This document shows positions 1 through 6,385 of a DNA stretch of 17,046 bases, in pieces (the first letter of the stretch is position 1; each line of letters starts with the position of its first letter). The notes under the pieces are model-generated. The model ran no database searches. It saw only the letters and a list, made by a program, of their open reading frames with translations, and was not told the DNA's origin. Origin of the DNA: Kosmotogaceae bacterium UBA1373. Lineage in GTDB: Bacteria; Thermotogota; Thermotogae; Petrotogales; Kosmotogaceae. The stretch is taken from assembly GCA_002305955.1 (NCBI GenBank), contig DBRH01000015.1:1-17046 (forward strand), in the 5' to 3' direction. The position numbers and the translations under genes were made by a program.

Positions 1-9
1 CATTTCTAG

Positions 10-1086
10 TTATTTGATCAGGTCGGTTTCATCTATATACTGCTGTTTGTAGCTCATCGGGATGAATCTGATGTTGCCCGAATCGAGATCGATCCTCTTG
101 AGATCCACCATTCTTATGTTCATGTCTTTGTATGTTCTGTAGTAGTAGATCCTGTTGGTGAGATCTTTCACGCTCGACCAGTAAGCGATATGTCTGGTGA
201 CGACAAAGCCGAGCACTTCGTTAATCACCAGTCCTTCCGGGATGTCCAGCGCGTTGATGATGTGCCATCCTAGTGTAACCGCCTCTTCGCTGTTGGAAGG
301 TCTAACGCTGCCGTTAGAATAGAAGGCGGCCCTCACGAACCTGCTCGGAGAGGTGTTGTCGCCAGGCAATCCCAGCAAGCCGGTGCCGCCGCTTATTGCC
401 TTTATCTCGAACTGTCCCAGCTTCGAGCTCTTGATATTCGCGGAACTCAGATTGACGTAGTTGGAGAGGTTCTGGATATGCCAGTCGAAAGGCGGGCTGT
501 TGGCTATAACGCCGATAGGGTTGTCGTGGAGATGGAGCTCACCGTCGATGTACTCTATGATCACACAGTCGCCTTTCGTGTCGTAAACTGCGTAGTGGAG
601 GGGCATCTTCAGGATTTCGCTGTGGGCCACCGTGAAGCCATAGACGCGGACCTGCTTTATCGCTTCCTTCACCTCTTCGACGGTGGCGAAATTGCCCAGT
701 ATCCAGCCCACCAGATCGTACTGCGACAGGGTCTTCCTGCTCTGCGCTTTGTCCAATTCCTGATAACCGGCATACTGATCGAAATAGAAAGTCCCGGCCG
801 ACAGCCCGGCCTCGTTGAGTCCGTCCTCCAACAGATCCATCCCCAGGGCATCGATACCGACATAACCGTACTTCACGTTCCAGCTGAGCCCTTGCCAGCC
901 TGTGGTCAGGGCGGTCATGTAGGTACCGCGCGGAACAACCGTTATCTCGCTCATCAGGTCGAAATCGAACTCGAGAGTCCTGGCCGTGACCACGGTTCCG
1001 TCTTTGGCGATCAATCTGAAGCCGGTGCAACCGAAAGAGACGGTTGCCGCAAGAGATAAAAGAAGAAATACCAGAAGTCTTTTCAT
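10..1086 (-). CDS. Exported choloylglycine hydrolase / penicillin V acylase-family Ntn amidase
   Basis: Predicted secreted N-terminal-nucleophile hydrolase that cleaves a linear amide bond; the substrate cannot be read from sequence (bile-salt conjugates, penicillin V and acyl-homoserine lactones are known for relatives). The first ~19 residues are a signal peptide, and cleavage after Gly19 would expose Cys20 as the catalytic N-terminus, as in Gram-negative penicillin V acylases. Relative to the clostridial bile salt hydrolase, Cys2, Arg18, Asp21, Asn175 and Arg228 match Cys20, Arg36, Glu39, Asn196 (in NSPPFDWH) and Arg249 (in GDNTSPSRFVR), with constant offsets, so only the Asp is changed, conservatively to Glu. 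The position that separates bile salt hydrolases (Asn82) from penicillin acylases (Tyr82) falls in the aromatic stretch F100-Y101-F102, which leans to the acylase side. I chose the ATG at 1084-1086 (358 aa), since a GGGGG Shine-Dalgarno lies six bases before it and the signal peptide begins there; an in-frame start 11 codons upstream is less likely. Family certain, substrate unknown. Confidence 0.9.
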   Translation of the reverse strand: MKRLLVFLLLSLAATVSFGCTGFRLIAKDGTVVTARTLEFDFDLMSEITVVPRGTYMTALTTGWQGLSWNVKYGYVGIDALGMDLLEDGLNEAGLSAGTFYFDQYAGYQELDKAQSRKTLSQYDLVGWILGNFATVEEVKEAIKQVRVYGFTVAHSEILKMPLHYAVYDTKGDCVIIEYIDGELHLHDNPIGVIANSPPFDWHIQNLSNYVNLSSANIKSSKLGQFEIKAISGGTGLLGLPGDNTSPSRFVRAAFYSNGSVRPSNSEEAVTLGWHIINALDIPEGLVINEVLGFVVTRHIAYWSSVKDLTNRIYYYRTYKDMNIRMVDLKRIDLDSGNIRFIPMSYKQQYIDETDLIK

Positions 1087-1142
1087 AAGAATCCCCCTTT
1101 TCACTTTTTGAGGAAGCACCGTTTGAAGAGCTTCACAATCGG

Positions 1143-1148
1143 ATTATA
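1143..1148 (-). promoter_or_regulatory. Candidate -10 box for the Ntn amidase gene
   Basis: A perfect TATAAT is read on the minus strand 57 bases before the ATG of the leftward amidase gene. No good -35 hexamer stands 16-18 bases further upstream, so the call rests on the -10 match and its place in the divergent gap. Confidence 0.45.
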
Positions 1149-1197
1149 CATGTTTACCGCTTCTGGATAGATTGAAAACGCGAAAAAAATCCACCCC

Positions 1198-1227
1198 TTG
1201 ACAACTAACTGTACTATTTGATATAGT
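1198..1227 (+). promoter_or_regulatory. Sigma70-like promoter of the first ABC transporter transcript
   Basis: A perfect TTGACA (1198-1203) is followed after 18 bases by TATAGT (1222-1227). The predicted start of transcription is near 1234. This is one reason the GTG at 1234 is not taken as the start codon of the first ABC gene. The -10 region is covered by the inverted repeat at 1210-1230. Confidence 0.7.
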
Positions 1228-1230
1228 ACA
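1210..1230 (+). promoter_or_regulatory. Perfect inverted-repeat operator, likely GntR/YtrA site
   Basis: TGTACTAT (1210-1217) and ATAGTACA (1223-1230) are an exact 8-bp inverted repeat around a 5-base centre. The right arm covers the -10 box, so a bound protein would block RNA polymerase. GntR-family operators are typically palindromes beginning with GT and ending with AC, which fits. The only regulator gene in this window is the YtrA-type GntR protein at 4388-4762 in the same gene run, so it is the natural candidate ligand. I found no second exact copy in the window. Confidence 0.65.
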
Positions 1231-1260
1231 GATGTGATAGATGAAAAGGGAGTGATTCCG

Positions 1261-2115
1261 GTGTCTGCAAGAACGATAGAAATAGGCAACCTGAGAAAGT
1301 CGTATGGAAATTTTGAAGCGGTCAAAGGTATCGACCTGAAGATAGTTGCCGGAAAGGTCAACGCCCTCCTGGGGCCGAACGGCGCGGGAAAGACTACCAC
1401 ACTGAAATCGATCCTGGGTCTGGTCGAGTACAGCGGTGAGATAAAAATTCTGGGAAAGACCGTGGAAGAAGTGAGAAACAGTATATCCTTCGTACCGGAG
1501 GATAAGAGCTTCTACGAAAACCTCACTCCCGGGAAGGCCATCAAAATGTGCTCGATGGTTCTGGACAATTTTCTTCCCTCGAAGGCCGAAGAACTCATGA
1601 GACATTTCGATCTCCCGATGGGTAAAAAGATCTCCTCCTTCTCTCACGGAATGAGGACGGCGGCGTACCTTTCGATCGCGATGGCCCAATCGGCAGATAT
1701 CTTCATATTCGACGAACCGACCTGGGGACTGGACCCCCTCAGAAGGGACGAAGTGCTGGAGATGATAAGCGGTTTGTCCGAGAGCGGAAAGACCGTTCTT
1801 TACACTTCCCACATAATACCGGAGATCGAAAAGATAGCCGACGTCTTCTCAATAATGTACAAAGGCGAGATACTGTACAGCGGAGAGTTGAAAGCTCTGG
1901 ACGAAAGGTTCGCCCTCTTCTGCCTGCCGTCCGGGACTGAGCTGGAAAGAAATGAATACCTGGCCGTGGTCAAGGAAACGGGCGCGATCAAAGTTTTGAC
2001 CGACGATAAGAACACAATGGAAAAGCTCGGAAAAATAGCAGGCGCAAAAGAAGAAAAGGTAGATCTCGAAGTCTTCTTCAGCCTTCTCGTAAGGGGGAAT
2101 AAAAATGCTCTATAA
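1261..2115 (+). CDS. ABC-2 exporter ATP-binding protein (first of two close paralogues)
   Basis: Cytoplasmic ATPase subunit of an ABC-2-type exporter. Visible motifs: Walker A GPNGAGKTT ending at Lys44, a Q-loop region reading FVPEDKSFYENL, signature SHGM at 128-131, Walker B with Asp151-Glu152 in DEPTWGLDP, and switch His184. After the nucleotide-binding domain, about 75 C-terminal residues end in LEVFFSLLVRG, a tail shared with the ATPase at 4744-5610, to which it is similar along its whole length. The GTG at 1261 (284 aa) is preferred: a GGGAG ribosome binding site lies eight bases before it, whereas the upstream in-frame GTG at 1234 coincides with the predicted transcription start and has no binding site. 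The stop overlaps the next gene by 11 bases, so it is translationally coupled to the permease. Drug, peptide or lipid export is possible; the substrate is not readable. Confidence 0.93.
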   Translation: MSARTIEIGNLRKSYGNFEAVKGIDLKIVAGKVNALLGPNGAGKTTTLKSILGLVEYSGEIKILGKTVEEVRNSISFVPEDKSFYENLTPGKAIKMCSMVLDNFLPSKAEELMRHFDLPMGKKISSFSHGMRTAAYLSIAMAQSADIFIFDEPTWGLDPLRRDEVLEMISGLSESGKTVLYTSHIIPEIEKIADVFSIMYKGEILYSGELKALDERFALFCLPSGTELERNEYLAVVKETGAIKVLTDDKNTMEKLGKIAGAKEEKVDLEVFFSLLVRGNKNAL

Positions 2116-2875
2116 GGAACTGAACGAAATGAAACTCAGGGTGATTCTTATCATCGCAGTGCTGGTAATTTCCCTTGTGGCAACGATCGTGATGAGACCG
2201 TACGCCTCCCAGATGATGTCTGAGATGGCCGGACAGCTCGAGGAATTGCCCGACTTTCTGAAGAAACTCATCGGCGACACTTCGAGCCTAACGAAACTCG
2301 ACGACGATAACTACTATCTGCTCAGTCAGTGGCAGGGCAAGAACTTCGGACAGTTCTTACCCCTGGTTGTATTGTTGATAGCCTTTCCAATCTTCGCCAA
2401 AGAGTTCGACAAAAAGACTATCTACTTCCTTCTCTCGAGAAAAAACAGGAAAGACGTCTTTATGGCGAAGTATCTGATCGGACTTGGTGTGATCTTATTG
2501 GTTACTGCCGTTTTGTCCCTGCTCGGACCGATCGTGATGAACCTGGCCGGTTACGGAGTGAACTTCTCGGGAACGTTGAAGGCTCTTCTCCAGCAACTTG
2601 TGGGTGCCGCCTTCTTTTACTCCCTCTTCACGCTGATATCGGTGATGAGCAGGGACCAGGTGAAACCCGTGGTAATGGGTATCATAATAGTGATAGGACT
2701 GCCGATAATCGGAATAATCGAAGCGATTTCATGGCTGAACCCCTACCCGTTCATTCTGGCAACGACGGTCATTCAGAACGGAACGATAGACTGGATCTAC
2801 CTGGTGGCGCTTCTGGCAGTGACGATCGTACTGACGGCCGTAGATTACATGGTCTTTAAAAAGAAAGAATTGTGA
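2105..2875 (+). CDS. ABC-2 type transporter permease, six helices
   Basis: Integral membrane subunit partnering the ATPase that overlaps its start. The 256 residues hold about six hydrophobic segments: one near residues 11-31, followed by a soluble loop of ~60 residues, then five closely packed segments to the C-terminus. The sequence FAKEFDKKTIYFLLSRKNRK between the second and third helices is the usual ABC-2 coupling region (a Glu-rich turn followed by LLSRP/LLSRK), which contacts the ATPase. The ATG at 2105 has a GGGGG ribosome binding site inside the end of the preceding gene. Because the second paralogous ATPase (4744-5610) has no six-helix permease of its own here, this permease may serve both ATPases. 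Confidence 0.88.
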   Translation: MLYKELNEMKLRVILIIAVLVISLVATIVMRPYASQMMSEMAGQLEELPDFLKKLIGDTSSLTKLDDDNYYLLSQWQGKNFGQFLPLVVLLIAFPIFAKEFDKKTIYFLLSRKNRKDVFMAKYLIGLGVILLVTAVLSLLGPIVMNLAGYGVNFSGTLKALLQQLVGAAFFYSLFTLISVMSRDQVKPVVMGIIIVIGLPIIGIIEAISWLNPYPFILATTVIQNGTIDWIYLVALLAVTIVLTAVDYMVFKKKEL

Positions 2876-2990
2876 TGATACTGGACCGGATAGACCCCTC
2901 TCTTGCGATACTTAATGCGGCGACGGGGGATAAATATAGAAAGATAGACGATCAACTTTTCGATCGATTTCATACGGGAGGTTTTGAAGT

Positions 2991-4304
2991 ATGCAGAGGA
3001 AACTGGTTTTATTGCTTGTGATTCTCTTTTCCGTACTGGCCGTGGCTTCGGTAGATATCGCAAGCCAGTATATCAACGGCCTTTACGAAGGCAGGTTCGA
3101 AGAGATCTACCAGATGCAGGACGAGACGATGAAGAAGGCCCAGCCCGTCACGGTGCTGAAAAACCTGAAGACCCAGCTCGATGTCCAGCTCGGCAAACCG
3201 ATAGCCACGCTGGATATTCAACAGGTTCAGCAGGGCGAGTATATGGTTTATGTTCTCGCCACCGAATTCAAGGTCGGTATCTTCGATTTCATAGTGACGC
3301 TGAACACCGAAGGAAAAGTGGCCGGTTTCTTCGTAAGACCTTCGAGCTACAAAAAGGCCGAAACGCAGCCCGTCGAAGTCCCTGAAGAGAGGCCACTGCC
3401 CGATTATGCAAATCCGGCGAACTACACCGAACAGAATATAACCGTGGGCAAGGAACCGTATTATCTGCCCGCCAGGCTCATGGTTCCCAACGGCCTGGAA
3501 TCTTATCCCCTCGTGATAATCCTCCAGGGCTCGGGAACGCACGACATCGACGGCACGCTCGGCCCCAACAAGCCCTACAGGGATCTAGCGGCCGGTCTAG
3601 CCTCGAGGGGCATAGCCACCCTGAGATACCCCAAGAAGTACTATGTGTATCCCCAGCAGGCGGCCGAAATCGGAATAAACGCCGATGCGGAGTATATAGA
3701 AGATGCACTTACGATAATCGCTCAGATGAAGGGAATCCCCCAGTTCAGCTCCATTTATCTGGCCGGACACTCGATGGGCGGAATGGTGGCGCCCTGGATC
3801 GCGCAAGAGGCCGGCGTTGACGGAATGATATTGCTTGCCGGTTCACCGGTGAAATTCGCCCAGATCAGTCTCGATCAGAACCTCGACCTGGTTGGCGATC
3901 AGCTGTCCGAAGAGCAAAAGGCACAGGTAAAAGATTTTTTCACCAAGATGCTGAATCAGGAGATACCACCCGAGACAGACCTGGGACAGGGTATAACGGC
4001 CGGCTACTACTACAGCTTCGACGGGTACTTCTGCATGCCGGTGCTTGAAGAGACTGAGATGCCGGTGCTGGTAGTCAACGCCGAGCTAGATTTCCAGACT
4101 CCGAAGAAGTATTTCGACATCTTTGTCGAGAAGCTAGGCGACAGGCCGAACATAACTTTGAAGCTCCTGCCGGGCCTGAACCACATATTCAACGAAACCG
4201 ACGGCACGATAAAGAGTGTAGAAGAATACGACAGACCGGGATACGTAGCCGTGGAGCTGATAGATCTTCTGGAGAGTTGGATAAAAGAAGCCGAACAGAG
4301 GTGA
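2991..4304 (+). CDS. Exported DUF3887 plus alpha/beta-hydrolase (serine esterase/peptidase type)
   Basis: 437 residues. An N-terminal signal sequence (about residues 1-19) is followed by a small DUF3887-like domain (about 22-125; SQYINGLYEGRFEEIYQM start) and then an alpha/beta-hydrolase fold. The triad can be placed: nucleophile Ser261 in GHSMGG, Asp367 in NAELDFQTP, His398 in GLNHIF; the QGSG turn near residue 180 is the oxyanion-hole region. It should therefore be an exported or surface serine hydrolase acting on an ester or amide in the envelope; the substrate is unknown. The ATG at 2991 has GGGAGG ten bases upstream. A 115-base gap separates it from the permease; I saw no convincing promoter or terminator there, so co-transcription is likely. 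Its place between ABC exporter genes suggests it processes the exported molecule or detoxifies the same stressor. An intrinsic terminator overlaps its stop codon. Confidence 0.87.
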   Translation: MQRKLVLLLVILFSVLAVASVDIASQYINGLYEGRFEEIYQMQDETMKKAQPVTVLKNLKTQLDVQLGKPIATLDIQQVQQGEYMVYVLATEFKVGIFDFIVTLNTEGKVAGFFVRPSSYKKAETQPVEVPEERPLPDYANPANYTEQNITVGKEPYYLPARLMVPNGLESYPLVIILQGSGTHDIDGTLGPNKPYRDLAAGLASRGIATLRYPKKYYVYPQQAAEIGINADAEYIEDALTIIAQMKGIPQFSSIYLAGHSMGGMVAPWIAQEAGVDGMILLAGSPVKFAQISLDQNLDLVGDQLSEEQKAQVKDFFTKMLNQEIPPETDLGQGITAGYYYSFDGYFCMPVLEETEMPVLVVNAELDFQTPKKYFDIFVEKLGDRPNITLKLLPGLNHIFNETDGTIKSVEEYDRPGYVAVELIDLLESWIKEAEQR

Positions 4305-4335
4305 GAAGAGGCTTTCACCGTCTTCTCGCCTTTTT
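4300..4335 (+). terminator. Intrinsic terminator or attenuator overlapping the hydrolase stop codon
   Basis: GGTGAGAAGA (4300-4309) pairs with TCTTCTCGCC (4321-4330) over ten base pairs with one G-U pair and an 11-base loop, directly followed by five T. The hydrolase stop codon TGA (4302-4304) lies inside the left arm, so translating ribosomes would cover part of it. It divides the rightward gene run into an upstream three-gene unit and a downstream unit starting with the GntR gene. Confidence 0.75.
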
Positions 4336-4387
4336 AGAAGGGCGCAGGATGGCTCTCAAGACGTAACTCACGATTGAAGGTGATAAT

Positions 4388-4762
4388 GTGTGGCTAGATA
4401 TCGACATGAGATCTCCCTCGCCAATTTACGACCAGATCAAGAGGGGTGTCAGAGAAGAGATCATCAAAGGGAAATTGAAAGAGGGTGACACTCTTCCTTC
4501 GATAAGAGAGATGGCCTCCCAGATAAGGGTCAACCCCAACACGGTCGCCAGGGCTTACAGAGAACTGGAAATGGAGGGGACCATTATGGCAAGACAGGGT
4601 CTGGGGTATATAGTAGTCAGTGATGGAGAAAAAGTGAGAGATTCCGTGTTCGATAATCTTTCCGAGGAGCTCAAAGAGCCAATACTTCGTCTGAAGAAGT
4701 CGGGCATCTCTCTGGATAAACTCCTGGAGGTGATTGAAAATATATGGAAACACCAGAGCTGA
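4388..4762 (+). CDS. GntR-family transcriptional regulator, YtrA subfamily
   Basis: 124 residues: a winged helix-turn-helix of about 70 residues with the family hallmarks PIYDQIKRGVREEI, GDTLPSIREMA and VNPNTVARAYRELE, then a short ~45-residue helical tail. This small C-terminal part, with no large effector domain, is typical of YtrA-type repressors, which usually control ABC exporters encoded beside them and respond to envelope-active compounds. Start is GTG at 4388 with AAGGTGAT just upstream; the ATG two bases earlier is in another frame and stops at once. The 52 bases between the preceding terminator and this gene show no clear promoter, so it may depend on read-through or a promoter inside the hydrolase gene. 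It overlaps the next ATPase gene by 19 bases. A likely operator is at 1210-1230. Confidence 0.92.
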   Translation: MWLDIDMRSPSPIYDQIKRGVREEIIKGKLKEGDTLPSIREMASQIRVNPNTVARAYRELEMEGTIMARQGLGYIVVSDGEKVRDSVFDNLSEELKEPILRLKKSGISLDKLLEVIENIWKHQS

Positions 4763-5610
4763 CTCTCAAGATAAGTAACCTTAAAAAGACCTATCCAGGA
4801 GAGGTCCAGGCCGTCAGGGGTGTGTCTCTCGAGATGGAAAGCCAGCACATTTACGCGCTTCTCGGTCCAAACGGGGCCGGCAAGACGACCGTGCTGAAAT
4901 CGGTCCTCGGCTTCATCGATTATTCAGGAAGTGTGGAGATTTTCGGAAACGGCGTTGACCAGATCAGAGATAGGATCTCTTTCGTCCCCGAGGAGAAGAG
5001 CTTCTATGAAAATCTCAACGTGGAGAAGGCCCTGAGGCTGGCCTCGAAAATTTCGGGCAGCCTCGACGGGAAACATGCGAGGGAGCTGATCAATCACTAC
5101 AAACTGCCGTTCAACAAGAAGATCGGAACCTTCTCCAACGGCATGAAAACGGCCCTATACATAAGTCTGGCGCTCTCGACCGACAGCGATCTCTACATCC
5201 TGGACGAACCGACCTGGGGACTCGATCCGATTTTGAGGGAAGATACGCTGGAGTTCATAAGGGAGAAGGTGATCGTCGGCAAGACCGTTCTCTACACCTC
5301 CCATATAATACCCGAGGTCGAACGGATCGCCGACGAGTTCTTCATAATGGTCAATGGAAGGATTCGCTTCGCCGGCACTATGGACGGTATCAAAGAGAAG
5401 TACAGGATAATCCACATGCCTCTGAGGACGAAAGTCAATATAGAAAGCAAAGATTCCTTCGCTGTCGCTAAAGAGCTCAACAGACTTTCGGTTATTGTGG
5501 AAAACGACGAGAAGATAGAGGAGTTCTACAGGATCGACGATGCAACCATTTCCGTTCCGGATCTGGAAGAGTTTTTCCAGATTCTCGTAAGGAGCGACAA
5601 CGGGAAATAA
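4744..5610 (+). CDS. ABC-2 exporter ATP-binding protein (second paralogue, YtrB-like position)
   Basis: 288-residue ABC ATPase: Walker A GPNGAGKTT with Lys47, Q-loop region FVPEEKSFYENL, signature SNGM at 131-134, Walker B Asp154-Glu155 in DEPTWGLDP, switch His187. It is collinear with the ATPase at 1261-2115 from end to end, including the rare-looking shared strings SFVPE, KSFYENL, TVLYTSHIIPE and the C-terminal FFQILVRS, so the two arose by duplication. The ATG at 4744 lies inside the end of the GntR gene and has a near-perfect GGAGGTGAT 9-18 bases upstream. No six-helix permease follows it. Either it shares the permease at 2105-2875, possibly as an ATPase heterodimer with the first paralogue, or it has lost its own partner. 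It lies directly after the regulator, as ATPase genes do in ytr-like operons. Confidence 0.92.
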   Translation: METPELTLKISNLKKTYPGEVQAVRGVSLEMESQHIYALLGPNGAGKTTVLKSVLGFIDYSGSVEIFGNGVDQIRDRISFVPEEKSFYENLNVEKALRLASKISGSLDGKHARELINHYKLPFNKKIGTFSNGMKTALYISLALSTDSDLYILDEPTWGLDPILREDTLEFIREKVIVGKTVLYTSHIIPEVERIADEFFIMVNGRIRFAGTMDGIKEKYRIIHMPLRTKVNIESKDSFAVAKELNRLSVIVENDEKIEEFYRIDDATISVPDLEEFFQILVRSDNGK

Positions 5611-5626
5611 ATCAAGGAGGAAAAAG

Positions 5627-6385
5627 ATGATCGAGATCAGGCAACTTACGAAAATCTACAGCGGAAGCGTAAAGGCCGTTGACAGAGTGAACATGACTGT
5701 CAAGCGCGGGGAGATCTTCGGCTTTCTCGGTCCAAACGGCGCCGGAAAGACCACCACAATAAAGATGATTGTGGGGCTTCTCAAACCCACGGAAGGACAG
5801 ATCATGATAGAAGACATCGACGTGATCTCTTCGCCGGTAGAAGCGAAGTTGAAGATGGGTTATGTGGCCGACGAACCTCTGGTGATGGAGAAAATAACAG
5901 GGGTGCAGTATTTAAATCTCATCTGCGATGTCTTTAAAATACCGCCGTCCGTACGCATCGAAAGGGCCGAAAGACTCTTGCAGAACTTCAAGCTCTCCGA
6001 CGCCGTCAAGGACCCGGTTTCGACTTACTCTCACGGTATGCGCCAGAAGCTTTCACTCATCGCCGCGCTCATTCACAACCCCGATCTTTGGATACTCGAC
6101 GAGCCGATCGTCGGCCTAGACCCGGAATCGGCCTTCATACTTAAGCAGATGATGAGGAACCACGTGAAGGCGGGAAACACCGTGTTCTTCTCGACCCATG
6201 TGATGGAAGTGGCCGAAAGGATCTGCGACCGGATAGGCATAATAAACAAGGGAAAACTTGAATTCGTGGGAACTGTGAAGGAACTGAGAGATCTGAGAGG
6301 GCAGGGAAGCCTTGAACAACTCTTCCTGGAGGTGACCGGTAGTGAGACTGAAAATGGTGATTTCTCTTACCTGGACGCTAATTAA
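5627..6385 (+). CDS. ABC transporter ATP-binding protein of a different subfamily (partner of the 559-residue permease)
   Basis: 252-residue ABC ATPase: Walker A GPNGAGKTT with Lys41, region GYVADEPLVMEKITG at the Q-loop, signature SHGM from Ser135, Walker B Asp158-Glu159 in LDEPIVGLDP, switch His191. The Q-loop string and short C-terminus differ from the two ATPases upstream, so it is not a recent copy of them; it resembles EcsA-like ATPases. A perfect AAGGAGG ribosome binding site sits just before the ATG. Its last 44 bases overlap the start of the permease gene in another frame, a strong sign that the two are made and work together. It is separated from the upstream ATPase gene by only 16 bases. 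Confidence 0.92.
   Translation: MIEIRQLTKIYSGSVKAVDRVNMTVKRGEIFGFLGPNGAGKTTTIKMIVGLLKPTEGQIMIEDIDVISSPVEAKLKMGYVADEPLVMEKITGVQYLNLICDVFKIPPSVRIERAERLLQNFKLSDAVKDPVSTYSHGMRQKLSLIAALIHNPDLWILDEPIVGLDPESAFILKQMMRNHVKAGNTVFFSTHVMEVAERICDRIGIINKGKLEFVGTVKELRDLRGQGSLEQLFLEVTGSETENGDFSYLDAN

Noticed and set aside
1..9. CAT at 1-3, a possible minus-strand start codon of another gene to the left of the amidase
   Set aside because: There is no ribosome binding site in the few bases between it and the amidase stop, and no downstream sequence to judge.
478..1059. Long open frame on the plus strand opposite the amidase gene
   Set aside because: It is the antisense shadow of a well-supported amidase with all catalytic residues, and it has no recognisable domain or ribosome binding site.
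1144..1812. Minus-strand open frame of 222 codons under the first ABC ATPase
   Set aside because: It runs antisense to Walker A, signature and Walker B coding sequence of a clear ATPase and spans its promoter; no family resemblance.
2876..2990. Possible promoter (TTGCGA with TAAATA) before the hydrolase gene
   Set aside because: The spacing is 22 bases, too long for a sigma70 promoter, and no better pair was seen.
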